A stretch of DNA of 64,000 nt from an uncultured Pseudodesulfovibrio sp. (GCF_963664965.1 NZ_OY761823.1:2374001-2438000); one strand, 5' to 3'; shown: positions 8,144-17,574, counted from the stretch's first letter. The notes: a model not told the origin generated them from the sequence alone. Numbers and translations are program-made.

Positions 8144-9601
8144 ATGCGCTGGCAATACGTGCTGCACATCATAGGCGCTCTGGTTGCCTGTGTCGGTATG
8201 ACCATGGTCCTGCCGCTCGCGTGGGGTGCATATTATGGTGATGGAACGGCGGCTCCCATGGCCTTGTCCATGGCAATCACCATCCTGTCCGGCGCACTCA
8301 TGTTTTTCGTGTTTCGCGATCCTGTTGCGGCCAAGTCCGCAATGACGCACCGGGAGGGCATGGCCATTGTCGCGCTCGGGTGGTTTGCCGCCGGAGCCTT
8401 CGGCGGGCTGCCGTTTTATCTTGGCGGGACATTTGAAACCGTAGTGGACTGCGTGTTCGAATCCCTGTCCGGTTTTAGTACTACCGGCTCTTCCGTTTTG
8501 ACGAATATCGAGGCGGTTCCCCGCGGCATATTGTTCTGGCGCAGTCTGACACACTGGCTCGGCGGTATGGGAATTATCGTCCTGTCGCTCGCCATCCTGC
8601 CGTTTCTCGGCGTTGGTGGCATGCAGCTGTACAAAGCCGAGGTTCCCGGTCCTGTGCCGGATAAACTGAAGCCGCGCATCAAGGATACGGCCATGACTCT
8701 CTGGAAGGTCTACGTGCTTTTCAGTGTCATTGAGACCATCCTTTTGATGTTTGGCGGCATGGATTTCTTCGATGCGCTTTGCCACACCTTCGGAACTATG
8801 GCAACCGGCGGTTTTTCAACGAAAAATACGTCTGTCGCTGCGTTTGACAGTGCGTACATCGATTATGTCATCACCATCTTCATGCTCATTGCCGGTGTGA
8901 ATTTTTCCCTGCATTACCTGTTGTTGAAGTGGCGTCCGTCCGCCATGTTCAAGGACCCTGAATTTCGGGTCTTTGGCGTGATGACGGCCGTTTTCATCAT
9001 CATTATCACCATAGCAGTCTACGCTGGTGGCAATTATGATTCCGTGTCGGATTCCGTGCGGTATACGTCATTTCAGGTGGCAGCCATCCTGACAACCACT
9101 GGATTCGCTACGGCAGACTATGAGCTGTGGCCGGGAATAACGCAGGCGATACTGCTTTTCTGCATGTTTGTTGGCGGATGTGCCGGGTCTACCGGTGGCG
9201 GCATGAAAGTCATGCGTATCATGCTGTTGGTCAAACATTCCTACAAGGAACTGTTTCGTCTGATACATCCCCGTTCGGTCAATCGTGTGAAGATGGGCAA
9301 GACAGTGGTGCAGGACGATGTCATCAGCGGCGTCTGGGGCTTTTTCATTCTCTGGATCGGCCTGTTTGTTCTGGCAGCGTTTGTCGTCGCCGGAACCGGC
9401 GTGGATGTGGTTACATCCTTTGCCGCGTCCCTGGCCTGTATCGGCAACATTGGCCCTGGAATCGGCGGTGTCGGTCCGACGGATAATTTCGCATGGTTGC
9501 CTGACACTGCAAAGTGGGTCCTGACCTTTTGCATGGTCCTCGGACGACTGGAAATCTATACGGTCATCATTCTGTTTGTGCCAGAGTTCTGGCGCAAGTA
9601 A
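8144..9601 (+). CDS. trkH: Trk system potassium channel TrkH
   Basis: 485-residue inner-membrane K+ translocating subunit. Four pore-loop repeats are visible through their selectivity-filter segments: GFSTTGSSVL, TMATGGFSTKN, LTTTGFATADYE and CIGNIGPGIG, in a protein with about ten membrane helices. The LGGMGIIVLSLAILP segment is typical of TrkH/KtrB. Start ATG abuts the trkA stop. The gate is expected to respond to nucleotide bound by TrkA. A terminator follows at 9624. Confidence 0.96.
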   Translation: MRWQYVLHIIGALVACVGMTMVLPLAWGAYYGDGTAAPMALSMAITILSGALMFFVFRDPVAAKSAMTHREGMAIVALGWFAAGAFGGLPFYLGGTFETVVDCVFESLSGFSTTGSSVLTNIEAVPRGILFWRSLTHWLGGMGIIVLSLAILPFLGVGGMQLYKAEVPGPVPDKLKPRIKDTAMTLWKVYVLFSVIETILLMFGGMDFFDALCHTFGTMATGGFSTKNTSVAAFDSAYIDYVITIFMLIAGVNFSLHYLLLKWRPSAMFKDPEFRVFGVMTAVFIIIITIAVYAGGNYDSVSDSVRYTSFQVAAILTTTGFATADYELWPGITQAILLFCMFVGGCAGSTGGGMKVMRIMLLVKHSYKELFRLIHPRSVNRVKMGKTVVQDDVISGVWGFFILWIGLFVLAAFVVAGTGVDVVTSFAASLACIGNIGPGIGGVGPTDNFAWLPDTAKWVLTFCMVLGRLEIYTVIILFVPEFWRK

Positions 9602-9623
9602 ATTGCTCCATACATAAATACAG

Positions 9624-9655
9624 AAAAGGCCGCTCATTTGAGTGGCCTTTTTGTT
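9624..9655 (+). terminator. Terminator of trkAH
   Basis: AAAAGGCCGCTC/GAGTGGCCTTTT hairpin with a T5 tail. Confidence 0.85.
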
Positions 9656-9749
9656 GTTTATCGTATTGGATTTATCTGGAGAATGTCTAGAGAATATCCA
9701 GAGTTGTTGCCTCGCAACGGCTAATACAAAGACGTTGTAAATTCTGAGA

Positions 9750-11351
9750 TTAGTCGGCCCGGTAGTGGCAGCCTTTTGTTTCCTTGTTTCGCAGTGCCGC
9801 AAGGGTCACGATATAAGCGGCCTGAGAGCCGTGAAAAAGATCAATCAGCGGTTTGCTGATGGCTGTTTCGCGGTAGAAATCATGCAGGTCCTTGGTGAGT
9901 TTGCGGAGGTCGGAAAAAGCACGGCTCAGTCGGCTGTTGGTGCGGGATACACCGACGTAATTCCACATGGTGTTGCGGATGTTGGCCCAGTCCTGCGAGA
10001 TGAGTGCCGGGTCTTCATTCTGCATGTTGCCCTGACTGACCCAGTCGGGAATGGCTTCGTCCAGCTTGTGGCTGAGGGGCGAAGTATTGTTCATGCGGGA
10101 TGCCATGTCATTGCCGACGCTGTAGCCCCAGAGCATGCCTTCAAGCAGTGAGGTGCTGGCAAGGCGGTTGGCACCGTGCACGCCGGTGCAGCTGCATTCT
10201 CCTGCTGCATAGAGGTGCTCAAGTGTGGTGCGGCCATGATTGTCGACATGGATGCCACCGCAGAAATAGTGTGCGGCCGGAACCACGGGAACAGGATCGC
10301 AACTCATGTCCACGCCGATCGATTTACAACGGTCATAGATCGTGGGGAAACGTTTTTGGACATCGTGCTTAACCTTGGAAACATCCAGATAGACGCAGTC
10401 ATCACCGGAGTGGAGCATTTCGTCCATGATGGCCCGGGTCACGATGTCACGCGGGGCGAGATCGGCGCGGGGGTCGCGTTTTTTCATGAATGCTTCGCCC
10501 TTGCCGTTCACAAGGATCGCGCCTTCACCCCGTACAGCCTCCGAGACCAGAAAGCGCTTTTCGCCGCGTTTGGAGCCGCCGTACATCGCTGTTGGATGGA
10601 ACTGCACATATTCGCAGTTCATGAGACGGGCACCGGCACGGGAGGCCATGGCGAGCCCTGAACCGATCGAACCGGGGGTATTGGTCGTGTGCAGGTATAT
10701 CTGCCCGATGCCGCCGGTTGCGAGAAGGGTGAATCGCGAAAGAATGGTTTCGACTTTGCCAAGTTCTTCATTGAAGACGTAGGCACCGGTACAGTGGTTT
10801 GACAGGCTGTACTTGAAGTCGAGATGCTTGGCGTGGTGCTGTGTGGTCAGCAGGTCGATGGCAGTGCGCTTGGTAAGCACGCGAATGTTCTCATGCGCTT
10901 CCACTGCCGATCCGAGCACTTCCATGATGTTCCGACCGGTGTGGTCGTCGCAATAAAGGATACGGGCCAGAGAGTGTCCGCCTTCCTTGGTCAGGTACCA
11001 GTCACCGGGCTTTCGCTGATTGAATGGAATTTCGTATTTTTCAAGGAACAGTTTTTTCAGTACTTCAGGACCCTTGCGGCAAAGATAGCGAACGGCGCGG
11101 GTGGAGTTCTGTTCCCAGCCTGCCGTGAGGATGTCTCTTTCCAGAATTTTGGGATCGTCATCCTCGCTGCGGTAGACGATACCGCCTTGGGCGAGAGAGG
11201 TGTTGCCGGAAGCCAGTTTGTCGCCAGCGGTGATGAGAATGACGTCAACCCCCTGATCGGCAAGAGTAAGGGCTGCGACTGAACCGGCGATACCGGAGCC
11301 GATAATGAGAGCGTCACTGTGAAGTCGAAGGTCGTGCATGGATTCAGTCAT
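9750..11351 (-). CDS. nadB: L-aspartate oxidase
   Basis: 533-residue FAD enzyme oxidising L-aspartate to iminoaspartate, the first step of de novo NAD synthesis; in anaerobes fumarate is the likely electron acceptor. N-terminal Rossmann motif ALIIGSGIAGSVAAL, succinate dehydrogenase-type motifs SLAQGGI, HPTA, RGEGAILVNGKGE, and the catalytic loop ...LAPRDIVTRAI; FAD motif HYFCGGIHVDNHGRT and LYAAGECSCTGVHGANRLASTSLLEG. The ATG at 11351 is preferred; an alternative TTG at 11375 would overlap nadA by 13 bases. Last gene of nadC-nadA-nadB. Confidence 0.95.
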   Translation of the reverse strand: MTESMHDLRLHSDALIIGSGIAGSVAALTLADQGVDVILITAGDKLASGNTSLAQGGIVYRSEDDDPKILERDILTAGWEQNSTRAVRYLCRKGPEVLKKLFLEKYEIPFNQRKPGDWYLTKEGGHSLARILYCDDHTGRNIMEVLGSAVEAHENIRVLTKRTAIDLLTTQHHAKHLDFKYSLSNHCTGAYVFNEELGKVETILSRFTLLATGGIGQIYLHTTNTPGSIGSGLAMASRAGARLMNCEYVQFHPTAMYGGSKRGEKRFLVSEAVRGEGAILVNGKGEAFMKKRDPRADLAPRDIVTRAIMDEMLHSGDDCVYLDVSKVKHDVQKRFPTIYDRCKSIGVDMSCDPVPVVPAAHYFCGGIHVDNHGRTTLEHLYAAGECSCTGVHGANRLASTSLLEGMLWGYSVGNDMASRMNNTSPLSHKLDEAIPDWVSQGNMQNEDPALISQDWANIRNTMWNYVGVSRTNSRLSRAFSDLRKLTKDLHDFYRETAISKPLIDLFHGSQAAYIVTLAALRNKETKGCHYRAD

Positions 11352-11362
11352 ATCACTCTGGC

Positions 11363-12406
11363 CTATCTGGAGCAAACTTCAAGCATGCGTTCAAGTGATA
11401 ATCTGGCTGGAGCCTTGATATCGTCAGGAACGTCGATCGGCGTTGCCTTATCAATGTTTTCGAGCAGGGCGGCCAGATTTTCTTCCGTTGTCTTGCCCAT
11501 GTCTTCGCACAGGCTGACATTCAGCGGCCTGATCGTCTTTTCGCCAGCATATTGCGCTGCGAGTCGTTTTACCAGATTTTCTTCGGTGCCGATGTAGACA
11601 GTTGATCCGGCGGGCGCTTCCTTCGCGTATTTGATGAGGAAGGTGGTGGAGCCGTGGCCGTCCGAGGCGTCAACCACAGAGGAGTCGCATTCGGGATGAA
11701 CGACTATTTTTGCATCAGGCTCTTCAGCCCTGATTGTTTCCACGGTTTCCAGTTGGAATTCTTCATGGATCGGGCAGTATCCGGGCCAGATGATGAACTC
11801 TTTGTCTTTTACGTTGTCCGGATTGATGAAAAGTTTCGGGTCGCCGTCGATGACGCCTGCGGGAAGAATGATACGCTTGTCTTTCGGGATGTTCAGGGTG
11901 TTTGCGGTATTGGTGGCGAGGTGCTTGTCCGGGAGAAAAAGTACGGCGTCACCTTGTTTCATTGCCCATGAGAGCATGGTTTCCGCGTTGGCTGACGTGC
12001 AGACTGAGCCGTCGTATTCACCGACGACGCCTTTGACCGCCGCAGAAGAGTTTACATACGTGAGCGGAATGATCTTGCGCCCGTCGGCTTGAAGTATGTC
12101 AAGCGTCTGTCTCACGCGTCCCGCTTCGGCCATGTCGGCCATGGGGCAGGTGGCTGTGGGGTCGGGGATGTGGATTTTCTGGTCTTCGCGTCGAAGAATG
12201 GCTGCGGATTCCGCCATGAAATAGACACCGCAGAAAACGATGTGTTCGGCATCCAGACCGCTGATGTGGCGTGATAGTTCCAGTGAATCACCGCGAATGT
12301 CCGTATGCGCCATAACTGCATCCGCTTGGTAGTGATGGCCGAGAATGGCGAGGCGGCTCCCCATCTTTTTCCTGACGGTTTCGATGGTTTCTGCGAACTT
12401 TTCCAC
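11363..12406 (-). CDS. nadA: Quinolinate synthase
   Basis: 347-residue [4Fe-4S] enzyme condensing iminoaspartate with dihydroxyacetone phosphate to quinolinate. Family marks: LGHHYQADAVMAHTDIRGDSLELSR, the cluster cysteines around TATCPMADMA/CGVYF, CTSANAE and the later VHPECDSSV, plus FLPDKHLATNT. Start is GTG, preceded by AGGAGG. Placed between nadC (12 bases upstream) and nadB, so NadA receives the unstable iminoaspartate from its operon neighbour. Confidence 0.95.
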   Translation of the reverse strand: MEKFAETIETVRKKMGSRLAILGHHYQADAVMAHTDIRGDSLELSRHISGLDAEHIVFCGVYFMAESAAILRREDQKIHIPDPTATCPMADMAEAGRVRQTLDILQADGRKIIPLTYVNSSAAVKGVVGEYDGSVCTSANAETMLSWAMKQGDAVLFLPDKHLATNTANTLNIPKDKRIILPAGVIDGDPKLFINPDNVKDKEFIIWPGYCPIHEEFQLETVETIRAEEPDAKIVVHPECDSSVVDASDGHGSTTFLIKYAKEAPAGSTVYIGTEENLVKRLAAQYAGEKTIRPLNVSLCEDMGKTTEENLAALLENIDKATPIDVPDDIKAPARLSLERMLEVCSR

Positions 12407-12417
12407 AATGTTCCTCC

Positions 12418-13287
12418 TTACGCTAAGGGTATGAACTGCATACTGAAATCAGACACCGGAGCCGAGTGGGTGAGCTTGCCGACCGAGATGTAATTCGGTC
12501 CTAATTCGGCGACGGATCGGATATTTTCGAGAGATATGTTTCCGCTTATTTCGGTCTCAATGGTGTCGGGAATGATGCCGAGTGCTGTTTTGGTGGTTTC
12601 CGTATCCATGTTGTCTAACATGATGCGTTGGATTTCGCACTGACTGGCTTCTTCCACTTCTTCAAGAGTCCGACACTCGACCTCAATGGGCGGGCAGGGT
12701 GAATGGGCACGCAGCAGTGCGTCAACGGCCTGTGTGATGCCACCTGCGCGGTCGATGTGATTGTCCTTGAGCATGAGCATGTCGGACAGAGTCAGGCGGT
12801 GATTTTTGGCTCCACCGGCTAGAACGGCGTACTTTTCAGGGAAACGCAGACCGGGCAGGGTTTTTCTCGTGTCGAGCAGTTGTGTATTCGTGCCTTCAAG
12901 TTCTTTTACGTACCGGGCGGTCAGGTTGGCGACACCGGACAGATGGCAGAGAAAATTCATGATGACACGTTCAGCCTTGAGAAGCTGGAGGGCTGGACCT
13001 TGCAATGCGGCCACCATGGTGCCTTCGGAGACCTTGTCACCATCATCCACATTGAGATGCGTTTGGCATTCTGCGCCGCCGAATTCGAGAATCATGGGAA
13101 TGAGCGGAAGGCCGGCCACGACAGTGTCCTGTTTGGCGACAATCATGGCCTGAGCCATGTCGTTTTCCGTGAAAAGTCCCATGGACGTAAGGTCGGAGCC
13201 GTCTTCGGCGAGGGCTATGCGGATGGTCGCCAGCAGGAACATGCGGGCTTCGGCCTGAAAGAAATCTTCAAAAGTATTGGTAGGCAT
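12418..13287 (-). CDS. nadC: Nicotinate-nucleotide pyrophosphorylase (quinolinate phosphoribosyltransferase)
   Basis: 289 residues; converts quinolinate and PRPP to nicotinate mononucleotide. Motifs: IALAEDGSDLTSMGL near the N-terminus, LLDTRKTLPGLRFPEKYAV with the PRPP/quinolinate-binding arginine and lysine, GGAKNHRLTLSDMLMLKDNH and EVECRTLEEVEEA. Start 13287 was chosen over a 15-codon extension because GGGAG lies just upstream. First gene of the minus-strand NAD operon; promoter presumably in 13288-13445, which it shares with divergent mgtE. Confidence 0.95.
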   Translation of the reverse strand: MPTNTFEDFFQAEARMFLLATIRIALAEDGSDLTSMGLFTENDMAQAMIVAKQDTVVAGLPLIPMILEFGGAECQTHLNVDDGDKVSEGTMVAALQGPALQLLKAERVIMNFLCHLSGVANLTARYVKELEGTNTQLLDTRKTLPGLRFPEKYAVLAGGAKNHRLTLSDMLMLKDNHIDRAGGITQAVDALLRAHSPCPPIEVECRTLEEVEEASQCEIQRIMLDNMDTETTKTALGIIPDTIETEISGNISLENIRSVAELGPNYISVGKLTHSAPVSDFSMQFIPLA

Positions 13288-13445
13288 GGTTTCTCCCATT
13301 TTCCTAGAGTGGTTGAAGGGCAAGTAAAGCACGTATGTTCTTTCGTCAAGGGTTAGGGGAGATGATGAAATTTTTCACAATAAATTGAGAGCCTGCGGTG
13401 TGTAATTCTTTGACCTGACCTTTGAATTGGGCTAGGTATTCGCCC

Positions 13446-14777
13446 ATGAGTTCAAAAGAGGAAATTCGTCCTGAAGATGTCGAAATCGACGGCCTGACTG
13501 CCGCCGAACTTGAAGCGCAGCATCCTGCCGATGCCGCTGAAGCCATCGAGGGACTCGACCTTACGGATCAGATAAAATTCATTAAACAGCTTCCGGTCAA
13601 GGATGCTGCGCTTTCCCTTGCGGAAATGGAAACCCATGACCAGAAAGAGATCATTCAGAATCTCAATAGAGGGCTTGCCGGACGTATCGTTGCCCATATG
13701 TCGCCTGATGATGCGACTGACCTTCTTGATGAGCTAGACTACGAATTGCAGCAAGCGCTGCTCAGGCGCGTCCCGGCAGAGGAACGTGCCGAACTCAAGA
13801 CTCTGCTGACCTTTGATCCGGATACCGCCGGTGGTGTCATGAACACCGAGGTGGTCATTCTGGATCAGGATCTCAATGTCGATCTGGCAATTACAAAGAT
13901 TCGGGAAGAGGTCGAAGACAAGGAAATTCCTTATTATGCGTACCTGACAGATGAGAAGGATCGTCTGGTCGGCGTTGTTTCACTGAGGGATATTCTCCTG
14001 GCCAGACGCGGGGCGATGCTCAAGGATCTTGTCAAGACGCAGAGTCTCGTCACGGTCGGGTATAATATCGACAAGGAAGAAGTCGCGCATCTCATCGCGC
14101 ACTATAACCTGCTCGCGCTTCCTGTTGTCGATTTCGGCAACCGCCTGCTCGGGGTTGTCACTGTTGATGATGTCATTGACATTATTCACGAAGAAGCCAG
14201 TGAAGATATGCAGGCAATGGTTGGTGCCGGTGCCGATGAAACCACGGACTCCCCGTGGCTGTATTCGGTCCGCATGCGTTTGCCGTGGCTGATAATAAAC
14301 GTACTTTTTTCGGCTATTTCCGCGTGGGTGGTTCATCTTTTCGAAGGAAATATCGCGGAGATGGCGGTGCTTGCCGTGCTTATGCCCATTGTGGCGAACC
14401 AAGCGGGCAATACAGGACAGCAGGCATTGGCGGTCATGATCCGCCAACTCGCAATGGAGCGTTTCGACCGCAAGCGAGCATGGCTGGCTGTGGTCAGGGA
14501 ACTCAGGATCGGACTGCTCAACGGTGCGATTATTTCTTCCCTTGTGTTCGGTGTGGCGTTTGGGCTTACGGGGAAATTGTCTTTATCCCTTGTCATGGGG
14601 TTGGCCCTTGGCGTGGATATGGTCCTTGGAGCTGTCGCTGGAGCATCAATACCGCTTTTGCTCAAGGAAGTCGGGCGTGACCCGGCACAGGCCTCGAGTA
14701 TTTTCCTGACAACCATTACCGATTCCATGGGATTCTTTTTCCTGCTTGGTCTGGCCGGTCTGGTTTTATTGACTTGA
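13446..14777 (+). CDS. mgtE: Magnesium transporter MgtE
   Basis: 443-residue Mg2+ channel. N-terminal MgtE_N domain (AAELEAQHPADAAEAIEGL...), paired CBS domains (about residues 130-260: VVSLRDILLA, VVTVDDVIDIIHEEASEDMQ) and a five-helix membrane domain with MRLPWLIIN, PIVANQAGNTGQQALAVMIRQLA and the C-terminal pore helix TDSMGFFFLLGLAGL. ATG 13446 is favoured over a TTG at 13422, although the ribosome site is weak for both. I saw no M-box riboswitch in the short upstream gap. Ends at a bidirectional terminator. Confidence 0.94.
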   Translation: MSSKEEIRPEDVEIDGLTAAELEAQHPADAAEAIEGLDLTDQIKFIKQLPVKDAALSLAEMETHDQKEIIQNLNRGLAGRIVAHMSPDDATDLLDELDYELQQALLRRVPAEERAELKTLLTFDPDTAGGVMNTEVVILDQDLNVDLAITKIREEVEDKEIPYYAYLTDEKDRLVGVVSLRDILLARRGAMLKDLVKTQSLVTVGYNIDKEEVAHLIAHYNLLALPVVDFGNRLLGVVTVDDVIDIIHEEASEDMQAMVGAGADETTDSPWLYSVRMRLPWLIINVLFSAISAWVVHLFEGNIAEMAVLAVLMPIVANQAGNTGQQALAVMIRQLAMERFDRKRAWLAVVRELRIGLLNGAIISSLVFGVAFGLTGKLSLSLVMGLALGVDMVLGAVAGASIPLLLKEVGRDPAQASSIFLTTITDSMGFFFLLGLAGLVLLT

Positions 14778-14799
14778 TTGTCGAGTTTTATTCGAAAAC

Positions 14800-14837
14800 A
14801 AAAAACCGTCCCGGAAGCTCCGGGACGGTTTTTTTTA
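14800..14837. terminator. Bidirectional terminator between mgtE and cheZ
   Basis: AAAAAACCGTCCCGGA/TCCGGGACGGTTTTTT stem with A-tract on one side and T-tract on the other, ending convergent transcripts. Confidence 0.9.
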
Positions 14838-14857
14838 TTGTCAGCCTAATGAACGGA

Positions 14858-15595
14858 TTAATCGAGGCCGAGTGAAGCGAGCAGGTCGTCCACATCTCCT
14901 TGATTGGTGCCCTCTGACGGGCCTTGCAGCTTTGATGAGGCTTCTTCCTTGGCATCCACGGAAAGGCTGTCGATGTCTTTTTCGGGCTCTTCTTCGCGTT
15001 GACGAATCATCAGTCCGGTGGAGAGCATGACTTCGCGAACGATTTTTTCCACTTCGCGGATGGAATTGATGATGATTTTGATTCTTTGGCCGGTCAGGTC
15101 CTGAAAGCTGAGCGTAACCATGATGGTGGAAAGGTCGGTGCCCAGCGTGTTGTTGATCGCTTTCAACTGTTCACGATCTTGTTTGGTGACACCGCCGGAC
15201 TCGAAGCCTTTGACGATCTTTGCGACACTGCCTTGGAGGTCTTGCAGTTTTTCAACGATTTCAATGATGTCTACAGCGGCTTTTTCCGTTGTTTGAAGGA
15301 CTGCGTCAAGCTGGTCCGATGTCTCGCTGAAGAGTTCTTCAGGGTCGATGTTGGCTTCGATGCTTTTGATTTCGTTTCCGCCACGGGCTGCCTTGACTTC
15401 GTGGTAGATTTTTTTCAGGCCGGTTTGCAAGTCGTCATTGACACGACGGTAAAACTCTCCTTCAAGCAGAGATTTTGAAAGATTGGCGGCGATTTCCTTT
15501 TCGACCGCAGAAGTGATGGAATCTTTCAGGCTTTCGACAAGTTCCACGGAAACCTGATCCATCATTTCCTTGAGTATCTCTTCATTGCTCGTCAT
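14858..15595 (-). CDS. cheZ: CheZ-type CheY-P phosphatase
   Basis: 245 residues. A long helical hairpin carries the catalytic segment LSFQDLTGQRIKIIINSIREVE, in which Asp and Gln match the D-x3-Q pair that attacks the CheY aspartyl phosphate. The extreme C-terminus DVDDLLASLGLD matches the CheZ tail helix that docks on CheY-P. It is longer than the E. coli protein (214) because of a longer acidic linker. Last gene of the ileS-to-cheZ run, directly after a PilZ protein, suggesting that motility output and c-di-GMP sensing are produced together. Confidence 0.88.
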   Translation of the reverse strand: MTSNEEILKEMMDQVSVELVESLKDSITSAVEKEIAANLSKSLLEGEFYRRVNDDLQTGLKKIYHEVKAARGGNEIKSIEANIDPEELFSETSDQLDAVLQTTEKAAVDIIEIVEKLQDLQGSVAKIVKGFESGGVTKQDREQLKAINNTLGTDLSTIMVTLSFQDLTGQRIKIIINSIREVEKIVREVMLSTGLMIRQREEEPEKDIDSLSVDAKEEASSKLQGPSEGTNQGDVDDLLASLGLD

Positions 15596-15615
15596 GCGTT
15601 GCTCCTGGAGAGTGG

Positions 15616-16134
15616 CTACATTTTTGCGTTTCTGATCTGTTCTCGTTGTTGTTGGAAAACAAATTGGACAATGGCCTCCATGTCCGATCCGCGTGTGTCG
15701 ACAAATTCGAATCGGTACAGTCCAGTGTCGTCATCAATACCAAGAATACGTCCCTTGCTGCTTGCCATTCTTACCGGGACATGGCTGAGCAAAAGCACCA
15801 GTTCCAAGCTGTCGTCGGGGTGAAATGGTTGCGTAGAACGTATTTTGACGCCAGCGGCTGACAGTTCGAGAATTTCAACATCAAGAGGGAATTCGGTACG
15901 GAGATGTTCCTGACTCATCAGGCTCAGTACCCGATCAAGCTTACGGTCCATTTCTGCAAGGAAATTCGTTAAATCTTCCGGGAGTTTGCTGTTTCGAAAC
16001 AGCTCGTCCCTGCATGAAGTCTCGCTGATGACGTCTCCGCTGAAAATCTGTGAAGAGTCGATGGACTGCATGGTCCTGGCATAGCCTTTCAGTCTGACAG
16101 GTATGCGGGAGAAGGTTCGTTTTTCCTCGCTCAT
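15616..16134 (-). CDS. PilZ-domain protein
   Basis: 172 residues. RTFSRIPVRL (RxxxR) near the N-terminus and LELSAAGVKI (D/NxSxxG-like) near residue 100 are c-di-GMP contacts of PilZ domains. Between them lies a helical insertion of about 70 residues (LPEDLTNFLAEMDRKLDRVLSLM), so the arginine motif is separated from the barrel, unlike the compact PilZ of YcgR. In the same operon as cheZ (20 bases apart) and likely a c-di-GMP effector affecting motility. No catalytic domain. Confidence 0.8.
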   Translation of the reverse strand: MSEEKRTFSRIPVRLKGYARTMQSIDSSQIFSGDVISETSCRDELFRNSKLPEDLTNFLAEMDRKLDRVLSLMSQEHLRTEFPLDVEILELSAAGVKIRSTQPFHPDDSLELVLLLSHVPVRMASSKGRILGIDDDTGLYRFEFVDTRGSDMEAIVQFVFQQQREQIRNAKM

Positions 16135-16147
16135 GAAATACCTCTGC

Positions 16148-16588
16148 TTACTGTCGGTCGTCCTCGAGATCCAATGTCATTGCCTTGACCGGGCAAACGC
16201 GTGTGCACATGCCGCAGGCGGAACATTTATCAACATCAAAGATCACGGTCCGGTTGCTGGGTTCCAGCGTGAGGGCGTCTGTGGGGCACATGGCGGTACA
16301 CAGCCCGCAATGTATGCAGGATTCCTCGTTGCGGAAAATCTTGTGTGCAACCGGTGTAATCCGTACACCGTTTTCCTTGAGATAGCCGATACCTTTGTGG
16401 AAATCCTCTTCCAGACCGGTCATTTCAAGAGTCAGCGAGCCTTCGTGACGAGGGCTGATGTCTGCCTTGAGAATATTGAAGCTCAGGTCGAAAAGCCGTG
16501 TCAGATTGCATACCACGGGGCGGCCTGAACTTTCCGGGGGGAAGGACAGATAAACGATTTTTCTAAAGCCTTTGACTACTTCTTTCAT
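16148..16588 (-). CDS. NIL-domain 4Fe-4S ferredoxin
   Basis: 146 residues. N-terminal NIL domain (ligand-binding fold also found on MetN transporters: KIVYLSFPPES...LTRLFDLSFNILKADI, GSLTLEMTG) followed by two [4Fe-4S] motifs, CIHCGLCTAMCPTDA and CSACGMCTRVCPVKA. NIL-ferredoxins of anaerobes have been linked to homocysteine/sulfur transfer steps in methionine synthesis; no such partner gene is adjacent here, so the role stays open. 13 bases upstream of the PilZ gene. Confidence 0.87.
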   Translation of the reverse strand: MKEVVKGFRKIVYLSFPPESSGRPVVCNLTRLFDLSFNILKADISPRHEGSLTLEMTGLEEDFHKGIGYLKENGVRITPVAHKIFRNEESCIHCGLCTAMCPTDALTLEPSNRTVIFDVDKCSACGMCTRVCPVKAMTLDLEDDRQ

Positions 16589-16644
16589 AGAGACATCCTG
16601 CTCACGAGTATGGCACAGCGGACGGAATTACCGCAAGTACCAGA

Positions 16645-17574
16645 TTATTTCATTTTTTTGAGAAAGCGTTTGGCTTGCGTGGCCTCAACGGACTTGGGAA
16701 ACTTCTTGATGACCTCGTCCATACGCATCTTGGCAAGTTCCGGTTTGCCAAGATAATTCCACGAGTATCCAGCCTTGAGAAGGGCTGATTTGTATTTTGA
16801 ACTTTTCTTGTATTTTTCAATAACATCCTCAAAAAGGATGGCGGCCCGTGCGTAGTCTTTCAGTTTGTAATAGCACTGCCCCTGCCAGAAAACGGCGCTG
16901 GCCGAGAAGGGGTGCCCTTTGAACGTATCGGTGAATTCGGCCCAGTAGGAGCGGGCATTTTCAAACTTGCCGTCCTTGTAAAGGGCGTACGCCTTGTCGT
17001 AGAGGGCTTTTGCCGGGTCGGTATCAGCGGGTTTGGCCTGTGGTTTCGGTTGTTCCAGCGGTGCAGCGGTTGCTGCGATGGTTGCGTTTGCATCTCCGGA
17101 AGGCGTTGCCGCAACTGCGGCGGCAGCGGACGCTGCAAGAGCTGCTGCCCGTTCTTCCCGCACTTTTGGCAGGTCGACTTGCAGCTGGTTTTCGAGAACG
17201 AATTCGATTTCGTCGAGCTGGTCTCCCAGAGAAGACATGGTCATGGTCGAGTTGGTGGCTCCAACCTGACGGTCCATGCGGATTTCCATGGTTTCAAGTT
17301 CGCCGCGAAGTTTGGCGAAATCCGCCCTGAGGGACTGTATTTCAGCCCACATGTCTGCTGTTCGCTGACGGACAGGAGACTGGGATTTTTCAATTTCTTC
17401 CTTGAGAAGCTGTTTGGATTCCTCCAATTCAGCTTCAAGCTGCTTGATTCTTCCGCGATCCTGCTGCCGTTCGATTTGCAACGTATCCATATCGGTCTGA
17501 GTAACACAGCCGAAGGTCAGGAGAAGGGCGAAAGTAGCTACAACAAGTCGAATTAAATGAGACTTTTTTTTCAT
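16645..17574 (-). CDS. YbgF/CpoB-like coiled-coil TPR lipoprotein
   Basis: 309 residues. Signal peptide with lipobox LLTFGC (Cys about residue 22), then a coiled coil (about 30-130), an alanine-rich linker (AALAASAAAAVAATPSGDAN) and C-terminal tetratricopeptide repeats from about residue 190 (AKALYDKAYALYKDGKFENARSYW..., SASAVFWQGQCYYKLKDYARAAILF...). The layout equals the Tol-Pal partner YbgF/CpoB, which couples outer-membrane constriction to peptidoglycan synthesis. Family members are usually not lipidated, so the lipobox is somewhat unusual. tol-pal genes are not in the window. Overlaps the upstream gene by 4 bases. Confidence 0.8.
   Translation of the reverse strand: MKKKSHLIRLVVATFALLLTFGCVTQTDMDTLQIERQQDRGRIKQLEAELEESKQLLKEEIEKSQSPVRQRTADMWAEIQSLRADFAKLRGELETMEIRMDRQVGATNSTMTMSSLGDQLDEIEFVLENQLQVDLPKVREERAAALAASAAAAVAATPSGDANATIAATAAPLEQPKPQAKPADTDPAKALYDKAYALYKDGKFENARSYWAEFTDTFKGHPFSASAVFWQGQCYYKLKDYARAAILFEDVIEKYKKSSKYKSALLKAGYSWNYLGKPELAKMRMDEVIKKFPKSVEATQAKRFLKKMK

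Noticed and set aside
6665-8785. 706-codon open frame on the minus strand over trkA-trkH
   Set aside because: Antisense shadow of a well-supported gene pair; His/Gln/Asn/Asp-rich composition with no recognisable domain and no RBS.
13288-13445. Possible M-box riboswitch before mgtE
   Set aside because: The gap is only 158 bases and shared with nadC; no M-box-like stems or attenuator terminator were found.
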